DNA of 41,860 nucleotides, from the NCBI GenBank assembly GCA_017746715.1, contig JAGHZQ010000022.1, forward strand, positions 1 to 41,860, in the 5' to 3' direction. The DNA is from Cyanobacteria bacterium SBLK (GTDB lineage Bacteria > Cyanobacteriota > Cyanobacteriia > Cyanobacteriales > Spirulinaceae). This document shows positions 8,389 to 16,000 of this stretch, one piece after another. Each line of letters starts with the position of its first letter. The first letter of the stretch is position 1. The position numbers and the translations under genes were made by a program. Under the pieces are notes generated by a model. That model did not search any database, had not been told where the DNA came from, and saw only the letters and a program-made list of their open reading frames with translations.

Positions 8389-8790
8389 TTAAGCAGGAAG
8401 AAAAAGAGAAAGGGACACATGAAAAAAATCAGCAAGTTCTTCCATCTGTTGCATTGTTAATGGTTGTTTTTCATCAAGAATATCCGCAGCAATCTCCTCT
8501 GTTTTAAAAATTGGAACAAGATCGGATTTTGACAATCCCATTTCTTCCATCAAAGATTTAAGAAGTTCTACACCATAAATATCGGGAACGATATCCTGTT
8601 TTTGTTCGTATTCATAAATCAATGTTCCTAAAACGTTGAGATAATCTTTGTCATCTCTTGTGAATTCTTTAGAATCAAGTAAGCGATCGACCCGATTTTG
8701 GGTTTCTATTAATTCTTCCTCGGAGGTTATTGGACGAGGTGGAAAGGTTTTGAGTAATTCTAAGTAGCGATCGGACGTTAAGAAAGACAT
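8389..8790 (-). CDS. higA: HigA-family antitoxin / XRE-type regulator
   Basis: This 133-residue protein is of the HigA type. The N-terminal part LLKTFPPRPITSEEE...TQNRVDRLLD...EYEQK is characteristic, followed by a helix-turn-helix in GVELLKSLMEEMGLSKSDLVPIFKTEEI and the ending LADFFHVSLSLFLP. HigA proteins bind HigB-type RNases and repress their own operon. No higB lies directly upstream; instead the Phd-RelE pair ends 17 bp before it and the Panacea fusion starts 22 bp after it. It is about three quarters identical by eye to the paralogue at 11122. Confidence 0.85.
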   Translation of the reverse strand: MSFLTSDRYLELLKTFPPRPITSEEELIETQNRVDRLLDSKEFTRDDKDYLNVLGTLIYEYEQKQDIVPDIYGVELLKSLMEEMGLSKSDLVPIFKTEEIAADILDEKQPLTMQQMEELADFFHVSLSLFLPA

Positions 8791-8806
8791 AATACTACAA
8801 CATCGG

Positions 8807-9394
8807 TCAAATATCTAGACCATCTACAAGTGTTTCTGCGTCACTACGAGGAACCCCTAATTCAATCAGAATATTGACATCTTGGATACAGTTACCTTCA
8901 CCTTTTAAAAGCCATCGATCTCCTTCTTGTTTAAATAATACTTGTCCTGCAACTCCATGAGGGTTATCATCATGCAAAATAAGCCAAGTTGCCAATAGCC
9001 AATTCTCACTGGTTATAATGGGAGCAACTTTAATTTTTGCATCATTAATCCAATCTATTCCATTTTCTCTATAATCTTTGACTAAGTAGTTTGCAATCAT
9101 CATTTGTAGCGATCGCCAATTTTCATCTAGATTTGCATCAATTAAGGTCGGATCGTCGGAAATATCAATTTCTTCTAGAAAAATTCTCCCTTCTTCTCTT
9201 TGACTTTTCCTAGACTCCTCAATAATTTTGATAAACTTTGGATTCACGCTTAACCCGAGAGTTTCGGAATCGAGATCTTCAATCGGAAATAAAGCAGCGA
9301 CGGGTTGACCGTTACGAGTCAAAATTAAAGGACGATCTCTATTGTCGTACTTCTCCAGTAAAGAAGCAACTTCACCGATATCAACGGTTTTCAT
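8807..9394 (-). CDS. Phd/YefM-type antitoxin with an extra C-terminal domain
   Basis: Residues 1-45 are a Phd/YefM DNA-binding fold (VDIGEVASLLEKYDNRDRPL, ILTRNGQPVAALFPIEDLD). A toxin-binding tail follows (IIEESRKSQREEGRIFLEE). The protein then continues for about 115 residues beyond the usual length of roughly 80, with a compact domain (WINDAKIKVAPIITSENWLL, then HGVAGQVLFKQEGDRW, ending GVPRSDAETL). I do not recognise that domain. The start codon overlaps the stop of the relE gene by an ATGA-type junction, so the two are translationally coupled, toxin first. Confidence 0.75.
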   Translation of the reverse strand: MKTVDIGEVASLLEKYDNRDRPLILTRNGQPVAALFPIEDLDSETLGLSVNPKFIKIIEESRKSQREEGRIFLEEIDISDDPTLIDANLDENWRSLQMMIANYLVKDYRENGIDWINDAKIKVAPIITSENWLLATWLILHDDNPHGVAGQVLFKQEGDRWLLKGEGNCIQDVNILIELGVPRSDAETLVDGLDI

Positions 9395-9687
9395 AATTCA
9401 ACAATCTCCCCGCTAATGCAAACTTGGTTTCTTTCCTTAATTCCGATCGCTCGGATATCAACGATCGATTCTTCTTCATCTACATCATAATATACTCGAA
9501 AATTACCGATTCGCAATTCCCATACTGCCAACCAATTTGGACGCATTTCCTTACGATTTCTTGTTGGTACGGTGGGTTCGTAGCTCAATTGCTCGATAAG
9601 TGTATCTCGAATAATACTTTGCTCTCTAGCTGTAAAAGATTTTAAATGAGACAAGCTGATTTTTGAAAAGGCGATGCGATATGACAA
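9391..9687 (-). CDS. RelE/ParE-family toxin
   Basis: This is a small RelE-fold protein with the typical end ELRIGNFRVYYDVDEEE...DIRAIGIKERNQV and a middle RNRKEMRPNWLAVWELR. RelE proteins cleave mRNA in the ribosome, ParE proteins poison gyrase; the sequence alone does not separate these. No ATG is available. A TTG at 9687 (product starting MSYRIAFSK, 98 residues) is preceded by GGAG at a good distance and matches family starts; a TTG five codons upstream is the alternative. It overlaps the downstream Phd gene. Confidence 0.8.
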   Translation of the reverse strand: MSYRIAFSKISLSHLKSFTAREQSIIRDTLIEQLSYEPTVPTRNRKEMRPNWLAVWELRIGNFRVYYDVDEEESIVDIRAIGIKERNQVCISGEIVEL

Positions 9688-9749
9688 AAGTGTACTCTCC
9701 AAAATCGATCCAAGGTTGATTATAGAACCAAATCACTCAATATTCCATT

Positions 9750-9836
9750 GCGATCGCTCTTCTTTAAATACATATTTTCAATAATTAGTCAAGTCATTTT
9801 ATATCTCATTTTGTTACAGCAAAGAAAAGCGATCGC
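9750..9836. repeat. TA-island repeat, internal copy R2
   Basis: This is an 87-bp copy bounded by GCGATCGC octamers, with ATTAGTCAAGTCATTTT, TATCTCATTTTGTTACAG and AAAGAAAA in between. It lies between the relE promoter side and the vapC stop codon; the vapC stop begins one base after the terminal octamer. Confidence 0.85.
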
Positions 9837-9837
9837 A

Positions 9838-10260
9838 TCATAATTCATCGGGAATAATAACAGAGATCGCCTCGGTTCTATTTTTTCGGTAAATGCGAAA
9901 GTCGCTATCTAAAGTTAAGACGCTACTTCCGGTTATTAACTCGCTCATTCTCACCAAGCACGCATCTGCAAAAGACATGGGGACAGTTTTATATTTTTGC
10001 ATCAATTCTGCGATCGCGTTAACCTCACTATTGAAATGGAAAGGCACTTCCACGTAACCGCGACTGACTAAACCCATAATGGCATTTTCGCCACCATAAA
10101 CTCTTTGCAAAAGAAAACACGCTTCGCTAATAACGGCTTCACAAGTGATAACGGGTTTGGCGATCGTTGACCATTGCTCGACGGCCCAAGTATGATAGCG
10201 ATCGCTTTTATCTAAAACTGCAACTAACACTCCTGTATCTAAGATAATATTTCTTCGCAT
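9838..10260 (-). CDS. vapC: VapC-like PIN-domain ribonuclease toxin
   Basis: This 140-residue PIN domain carries the acidic active-site set: D8 (LDTGVLVAVLD), E46 (ISEACFLL), D99 (SFADACLVRM) and D118/D120 (TLDSDFRIYR). PIN toxins of VapBC modules cleave tRNA or rRNA with Mg ions. The gene overlaps its antitoxin gene by 22 bp. All catalytic acids are present, so the enzyme is probably functional. Confidence 0.88.
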   Translation of the reverse strand: MRRNIILDTGVLVAVLDKSDRYHTWAVEQWSTIAKPVITCEAVISEACFLLQRVYGGENAIMGLVSRGYVEVPFHFNSEVNAIAELMQKYKTVPMSFADACLVRMSELITGSSVLTLDSDFRIYRKNRTEAISVIIPDEL

Positions 10261-10511
10261 ACCGCCTTATATCCCGCTTTAAGTTCCTTTTTTCGTAAAG
10301 ATAGATCGCCAACTCCGCTATCTACACAACCGACAAACTCTTGTGCTGCTGAGAGCATGGAAATTTCTTCGCTTTCTTCTTCGTTAATTTTGCGATCGCC
10401 TCCCTTAAACTGCAAAAATTCAATAAAATCTAAAACCGATTGTTGTTGTTGAGGGGTTAAACTTTGCAGACGTTCTAGGATTATCGTTTCACGGCGTACT
10501 GTTTGCGTCAT
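10239..10511 (-). CDS. VapB-type antitoxin (DUF2281-like)
   Basis: This 90-residue antitoxin has an N-terminal helical DUF2281-type segment (ILERLQSLTPQQQQSVLDFI) and an acidic C-terminal tail (EEESEEISMLSAAQEFVG) suited to block a PIN active site. The start at 10511 is favoured because GAGGAC lies just upstream; a further ATG at 10529 has no ribosome-binding site. A short relic of a second copy of this gene start lies at 12658-12715. Confidence 0.8.
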   Translation of the reverse strand: MTQTVRRETIILERLQSLTPQQQQSVLDFIEFLQFKGGDRKINEEESEEISMLSAAQEFVGCVDSGVGDLSLRKKELKAGYKAVCEEILS

Positions 10512-10549
10512 CGGTTTGTCCTCAAGCATGAATCTTTATTTTATCATGC

Positions 10550-10655
10550 GCGATCGCGTAGCGTCTCGGAGAGAATCGCTCTTCAAATACACATTTGAAA
10601 TCATTAGTCAAGTCATTTGATATCTCATTTTGTTACAGAAAGGAAAAGCGATCGC
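10550..10655. repeat. TA-island repeat, internal copy R3
   Basis: The copy begins with GCGATCGCGTAGCGTCTCGG, shared with R4, then gives ATTAGTCAAGTCATTTGA, TATCTCATTTTGTTACAG and a terminal GCGATCGC at 10648-10655. It lies upstream of the vapB-type gene and ends 9 bp from the stop of the antidote gene at 10665. Confidence 0.85.
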
Positions 10656-10664
10656 ACTCAAAAA

Positions 10665-11099
10665 TCAAGCAATATCAATATCCTCTAGAAAAATTCTCCC
10701 TTCTTCTTGTTGGCTGTTTCGAGATTCTTCAATAGCGTTGATAAGTTCAGGATCGCCGATCGCTTCTGTATCTTGCTCTCCTTCCCTTACTACAACGGTT
10801 AATTTCAAACCCAAAAGATCGAGCCACTCTGCAAAATCGTAAATAACCTTACTTCCTTGTTCTGAAAGCAGTTTCTGCAACTTTTCAGCGTGTAATTGAA
10901 TTTGCTGCGGAGTCATTTTCTGCGTTTTTCCCAATGCTTCGCTAACTTGTAAAAGCGCATTTTTGAGCAGATCGCGATCGGGCTTTTCCTCTTCCAAAGT
11001 TGCCGCAATATAATCCGCAGCAAGCTGAGGATTTTGAGCGAGAGATTCAATCAAATAGTCTTGATAACTATCGCTAGTTGGAATTTTTTCCTTGTTCAT
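10665..11099 (-). CDS. HI1420-like addiction-module antidote with Phd-like tail
   Basis: This 144-residue protein has residues 1-105 of the HI1420/TIGR02684 antidote type (DSYQDYLIESLAQNPQLAAD, then LLKNALLQVSEALG, ending LLGLKLTVVV). The last 30 residues (ELINAIEESRNSQQEEGRIF and on) instead match the toxin-binding tail of the Phd-type protein encoded at 8807, also at DNA level. The chain stops right after this motif next to repeat R3. It follows higA at 22 bp. No HI1419-type toxin is adjacent, so the module looks like an orphan or a rearranged remnant. Confidence 0.7.
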   Translation of the reverse strand: MNKEKIPTSDSYQDYLIESLAQNPQLAADYIAATLEEEKPDRDLLKNALLQVSEALGKTQKMTPQQIQLHAEKLQKLLSEQGSKVIYDFAEWLDLLGLKLTVVVREGEQDTEAIGDPELINAIEESRNSQQEEGRIFLEDIDIA

Positions 11100-11121
11100 T
11101 ATCTTGCCAATTTTGAATTTA

Positions 11122-11517
11122 TTAACTCGGAAGAAAAACAGAGGGCAACACATGAAAAAAACGAGCAAGTTTTTCCATATGCTGTATGGTTAAGGGTTGT
11201 TTTTCATCAAGAATATCAGTAGCGATCGCTTCTGTTTCAAAAACTGGGATAATATCTGGTTTTGCCAATCCCATTTCTTCCATCAAAGTTTTAAGAAGTT
11301 CTATACCATAAATATCGGGAACGATATCCTGTTTTTGTTCGTATTCATAAATTAATATTCCAAAAACATTGAGAGCATCTTTTTCCTCTCGTGTTAATTC
11401 TTTGGAATCGAGTAAGCGAGCGACCTGATTTTGGGTTTCCATTAATTCGCCCTCGGAGGTTATAGGACGAGGTGGAAAGGTTTTGAGTAATTCTAGGTAG
11501 AGATCGGATGTTAACAT
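11122..11517 (-). CDS. higA: HigA-family antitoxin, second copy
   Basis: This 131-residue paralogue of the protein at 8389 has the same LELLKTFPPRPITSE start, EYEQKQDIVPDIYG centre, helix-turn-helix and FFHVLPSVFLPS end. The ATG at 11517 aligns with the start of the first copy; an ATG six codons upstream is possible. Like the first copy it is followed 22 bp later by an HI1420-like gene, so the two genes were duplicated together. No intact HigB toxin is next to it. Confidence 0.82.
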   Translation of the reverse strand: MLTSDLYLELLKTFPPRPITSEGELMETQNQVARLLDSKELTREEKDALNVFGILIYEYEQKQDIVPDIYGIELLKTLMEEMGLAKPDIIPVFETEAIATDILDEKQPLTIQHMEKLARFFHVLPSVFLPS

Positions 11518-11544
11518 TTTCTTTGCATAAATCAACTGACAATA

Positions 11545-11932
11545 TTACGACCCTAAATCCAATAAATCTAGAGCAATTAACAAGGCTTGATTTAATTGTT
11601 TGATTTTTTCTTCCGATAGCCTTCCTCGAAAATCCAATAATCATGTTTTTGCTAATACTCGTACTTGGTCGGCCATTGCAATAGAATTGCTAGTTAAGCC
11701 TCCGTCAGGAGCAGAAATTAAAACTTGAGTAGGAAAAACTCGTTTGCCTTCCTTATAGGTTGTACAAGGAACAGCTAAAACGACCCTTATAGGTTGTACA
11801 AGGAACAGCTAAAACGACAGGACTATTCACATTTATAATATCACGACTGACTAAAATAACGGGTCGCTTTCCACCTTGTTCTGAACCTTCTACTGGATTC
11901 AGACGTGCATCATAGATGTCTCCGCGATTCAT
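11545..11932 (-). pseudogene. mazF: mazF/pemK-type toxin gene, inactivated
   Basis: The frame starts MNRGDIYDARLNPVEGSEQG and continues GKRPVILVSRD...VNSPVVLAVPCTTYK, a clear MazF/PemK endoribonuclease. A 34-bp tandem duplication (11751-11818) then shifts the frame and a stop follows within about 11 codons. With one copy removed the reading continues KEGKRVFPTQVLISAPDGGL and VRVLAKT, then meets TGA where CGA would be expected (about 11641), before LLDFRGRLSEEKI to a natural stop at 11545. Two independent lesions mean the toxin is dead unless it is a sequencing error. The start overlaps the Panacea-MazE gene by four bases. Confidence 0.88.
11751..11818. repeat. 34-bp tandem duplication in mazF
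   Basis: The 34-bp unit beginning CCTTATAGGTTGTACAAGG occupies 11751-11784 and is repeated exactly at 11785-11818. Because 34 is not a multiple of three it shifts the mazF frame. Confidence 0.92.
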
Positions 11933-12615
11933 TCTGTTAATACCTCAAACTGTTGCAATGCTTCCCAACTTGCTCCAGCAAACTCAATCTCAAGTTTCAA
12001 AACTTCTGTTTGATATTCCGGATCTTGCAACATTTCGAGTAATGCAAAATCTATTTCAGCTCGTTGTAATGCAGCCAATTCTCGAGGTAGAGCTTCTTCA
12101 ACTAACCGATCGACACTTGTGACTTGTCCGGTTTTTATAGCTGTTGTATTTTTTTCTTGTTCTTCAATACGTCCAGCATAATATTCTTCGATCCAATCTT
12201 TTTTGATAATGCTCCGAGAAGATTGATTGGGAGGAATATTGCCTCTAGCCTGCTTCCAAGGTTTCTCGATATGAGTCATATTTGCTAACTCATAAGCATC
12301 CCAAGCAAGATATTTTTCAGCTATTTTTTTCAAGAAATCTATGACATCTGAAGATATTTTTTTGATTATCTCTTTGTCAATGTTTTTTTCAATGGGATGC
12401 CCACTAAATTCTTTATATTCTTGATACAGTGCTGGAATCACGGGTCCGTGAACCCATGCCTCAAAATCCTCATTAAAAAGTGGTTTTTTCTTTAATGCCA
12501 AATGCCATGATTGAGCATAATAGACTAATTTTTGGAGCTTCCAATTACTGAGAGAATATCCTGTGTCGTTTGCCAACCAAATAAAGTAATTTGCAATTTC
12601 AAAGCAAGTCAACAT
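11929..12615 (-). CDS. Antitoxin: Panacea domain fused to MazE-like tail
   Basis: Residues 1-145 of this 228-residue protein are a Panacea/SocA domain (FIWLANDTGYSLSNWKLQKL, VYYAQSWHLAL, FEAWVHGPVIPALY) closely similar to that in the protein encoded at 7566. After a linker, residues about 165-228 (VDRLVEEALPRELAALQRAE, then LLEMLQDPEYQ...WEALQQFE) look like the MazE-type antitoxin that accompanies cyanobacterial mazF. Its stop overlaps the mazF start by ATGA. The toxin is broken, so this antitoxin is either a free-standing protector or on its way out. A TATAAT element lies 35 bp upstream. Confidence 0.78.
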   Translation of the reverse strand: MLTCFEIANYFIWLANDTGYSLSNWKLQKLVYYAQSWHLALKKKPLFNEDFEAWVHGPVIPALYQEYKEFSGHPIEKNIDKEIIKKISSDVIDFLKKIAEKYLAWDAYELANMTHIEKPWKQARGNIPPNQSSRSIIKKDWIEEYYAGRIEEQEKNTTAIKTGQVTSVDRLVEEALPRELAALQRAEIDFALLEMLQDPEYQTEVLKLEIEFAGASWEALQQFEVLTE

Positions 12616-12649
12616 TTTATTCCTGCCTCATTTTTGTTCTTGGCTTAAC

Positions 12650-12655
12650 ATTATA
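12650..12655 (-). promoter_or_regulatory. -10 element for the Panacea-MazE gene
   Basis: On the minus strand the sequence reads TTTGCTATAATGTTAAG, a perfect TATAAT 35 bp before the ATG at 12615. No clear -35 box is seen at 17 bp. Confidence 0.45.
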
Positions 12656-12657
12656 GC

Positions 12658-12715
12658 AAACTAAGACGATAATTTCTCTGATAATTGTTTGTACCATTGG
12701 TTTATTCTCAAGCAT
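12658..12715 (-). pseudogene. 5' relic of a second vapB-type antitoxin gene
   Basis: Reading from 12715, the first 18 codons give MLENKPMVQTIIREIIVL, which matches MLEDKPMTQTVRRETIIL of the antitoxin gene at 10239-10529 at 12 of 18 positions. The DNA before it also matches (CTCAAGCAT, then TATTTTA and CATGCGCGATCGC). Homology stops at about 12658, where the promoter of the Panacea-MazE gene begins. It is a truncated copy joined to unrelated sequence. Confidence 0.65.
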
Positions 12716-12735
12716 AAGTCTCTATTTTACCATGC

Positions 12736-12900
12736 GCGATCGCTCATGCGTGATTGAGTCGTATCGCTTCTCTCTGACTCTGCTATTTTACCAAGAGCGA
12801 TCGCGTAGCGTCTCGGAGAGAATCCCTCATCTTTATACACATAAAAAATCATTAGTCAAGTAATTTTATATCTCATTTTGTTGCAGAAAGAAAAAGCACT
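12736..12900. repeat. TA-island repeat, right copy (R4, long form)
   Basis: The copy starts GCGATCGCTCATGCG with TATCGCTTCTCTCTGACTCT as in R1, contains GCGATCGCGTAGCGTCTCGG as in R3, and continues ATTAGTCAAGTAATTTTA and CTCATTTTGTTGCAG. R1 and R4 are direct repeats flanking the whole TA island. The rest of the 467-bp gap between 12615 and 13083 holds the vapB relic and the chlH upstream region. Confidence 0.8.
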
Positions 12901-13082
12901 CGCTCTCGTCGAATTACAACAAATTGTAAAAATTGCGTCGAATTGTGACAAATCTAGGCAAAATCCCCCTATATCTGATTTATTGGTGGGTTAGTGTTTT
13001 TTGCTTGGCCTGCACTACCCGCCAAAGTTCGGAATCCCTGAACCCATTGCCAAGAGCCGATCGCTAAAAGGAGAATGCCTGT

Positions 13083-16000
13083 ATGTTCACCAACGTCAAG
13101 TCCACCATTCGTCGCGTTATCCCCAAGGATCTGCGAGATCGTTCCCTATTAAAGGTGGTCTATGTCGTCTTGGAGCCCCAGTACCAAAGTACGCTTTCGG
13201 CGGCGGTGAAGTCCATTAACGACCATAATCCCAATATGGCGATCGAGGTAAGCGGTTATCTCATTGAGGAACTGCGAGACCCAGAGAATTATGAAGATTT
13301 TAAACAATCTGTTGCAGAAGCGAACATTTTTATCGCTTCTCTGATATTTATTGAAGACTTGGCCGAGAAAGTTGTTGAAGCCGTGAAACCCCATCGGGAT
13401 AATCTTGATGTAGCGGTAGTTTTCCCCTCCATGCCCCAAGTGATGCGCCTCAATAAGATGGGGAGTTTTTCCATGGAGAATTTGGGACAGAGTAAAAGTG
13501 CGATCGCTCAATTCATGCGGAAGCGGAAGGAAAAATCGGGATCTTCGTTCCAAGATAGTATGTTAAAGCTGCTGCGGACGCTCCCGAAAGTCCTCAAATA
13601 TATGCCCATGGATCGGGCGCAGGATGCTCGTCACTTCATGTTAAGTTTTCAGTATTGGCTGGGGGGATCGGCGGATAATTTAGAGAATTTCCTCCTCATG
13701 CTGGCGGATAAATACGTGTTTCCGGGACAGGTTGAAGGGGCAACATACGAGGATCCGGTGGTGTATCCGGATATGGGAATTTGGCATCCCCTCGCACCGA
13801 AAATGTTTGAAGATGTACAGGAATATTGGGACTGGTTCAATCAGCGAGAGGATATTTCGGAAGATTTGCGGGATCCCCTCGCACCCTGCGTCGGAATTGT
13901 ACTGCAACGGACTCACCTGGTAACAGGAGACGATGCCCATTATGTGGCTATGGTACAGGAATTAGAGGTAATGGGGGCACGAGTTCTCCCCGTTTTCTCC
14001 GGTGGGTTGGACTTCTCGAAACCCGTAGACGAATTGTTCTGGGATAAACGGATTAAAGGGGTTGAACCGACTCCCTACGTGGATGTTACCGTGTCTTTAA
14101 CCGGATTTGCCCTTGTGGGCGGTCCCGCTCGCCAAGATCACCCCAAAGCGATAGACTCGTTAAAACGCCTCAATCGTCCCTATATGGTGGCGTTACCGTT
14201 GGTATTCCAAACGACGGAAGAATGGGAAGATAGTGACTTAGGATTGCATCCGATTCAAGTGGCGTTGCAAATTGCCATTCCCGAACTGGATGGGGCGATC
14301 GAGCCTATAATTGTCTCGGGACGGGATGGGATGACCGGACGAGCGATCGCCTTGCAGGATCGGATCGAAGCGATCGCCAAACGAGCGATGAAATGGGCTA
14401 ATCTGCGTAAAAAGCCCAAGTTAGCGAAGAAGGTTGCAATTACGGTCTTTAGTTTCCCGCCGGATAAGGGTAATGTAGGGACGGCTGCATATTTGGATGT
14501 CTTCGGTTCCATTTACGAAGTCATGCAGGGATTAAAACGCAACGGGTACGATATACAAGAGCTACCCGATACGCCAATGGAACTCATGGAAGCAGTCATT
14601 CACGACGCACAGGCACAATATGCCAGTCCCGAGTTAAATATTGCCTATCGGATGTCGGTGATGGAATACGAACGCTTGACCCCCTATTACGAACGTTTAA
14701 AGGAGAATTGGGGCGATCCTCCCGGTCATTTAAACACGGACGGTCAAAATCTTCTCGTTTACGGGAAACAGTTTGGTAATGTCTTCATTGGCGTACAACC
14801 GACCTTCGGATATGAAGGGGATCCCATGCGGTTGTTATTCTCTCGGTCTGCTTCTCCTCATCACGGTTTTGCCGCATTCTACACCTATTTGGAACAGATT
14901 TGGCAGGCGGATGCAGTGTTACACTTCGGTACTCATGGATCCCTAGAATTTATGCCGGGGAAACAGATGGGAATGTCCGGGGAATGCTATCCCGACAGTT
15001 TAATTGGATCGACTCCCAATCTCTACTACTATGCCGCCAATAATCCCAGCGAGGCAACCATCGCCAAGCGTCGCAGCTATGCAGAAACCATCTCTTACCT
15101 CACTCCTCCCGCGGAAAATGCCGGACTTTACAAGGGTTTGCGGGAACTCAGCGAGTTAATCGGGTCTTACCAAGGACTGAAGGAAGGAGGACGCGGGGTG
15201 CAAATTGTCCTAACGATCGTGGATCAAAGCATTATCCTGAACTTGGATAAAGACATTGTAGAGTTACAAGATGCAGACAATTTAAAAGCACGCTTGCAAC
15301 AAGAAGATGCAATTGAGGACCGCGATCGCATTGTCGGATCGGTCTATCGCAAGTTGATGGAAATTGAATCCCGCTTGTTACCCTGCGGACTGCACGTTAT
15401 TGGTAAACCTCCCACTGCAGAAGAAGCGATCGCAACTTTAGTTAATATTGCCAGCTTGGATCGCGAAGAAGAAGGGATGAAGAGCTTACCCCGCATCATC
15501 GCCGAAAGTATCGGACGAGATATGGAGGAAATTTATCGGAATAGCGATCGGGGAATTCTCCACGATGTGGAACTCCTACAAGAGATTACCCTTGCAACCC
15601 GAAAAGCAGTGGGATCGCTGGTGAAAGCACAAGTCAATGAAGAAGGACGAGTTGATTTTATCTCCAAATTAAACTTCTTCAACTTGGGTAAAAAGACTCC
15701 TTGGATCGATGCGCTGACCGAATCGGGTTATCCTGAAGTCAACGCCGAAGACTTAAAACCCCTGTTTGAATACCTCGAATTCTGCTTAGAACAGGTTTGC
15801 GCCGATAACGAACTGGGAGGACTCCTGAAAGCATTAGAAGGAGAATACGTCCTCCCCGGACCCGGAGGAGACCCCATCCGCAACCCCGATGTCCTCCCCA
15901 CCGGAAAGAACATCCACGCCCTCGATCCCCAATCCATTCCCACCCTCGCCGCCGTCAAATCCGCTAAAATCGTCGTGGATCGCCTCGTCGAACGCCAACG

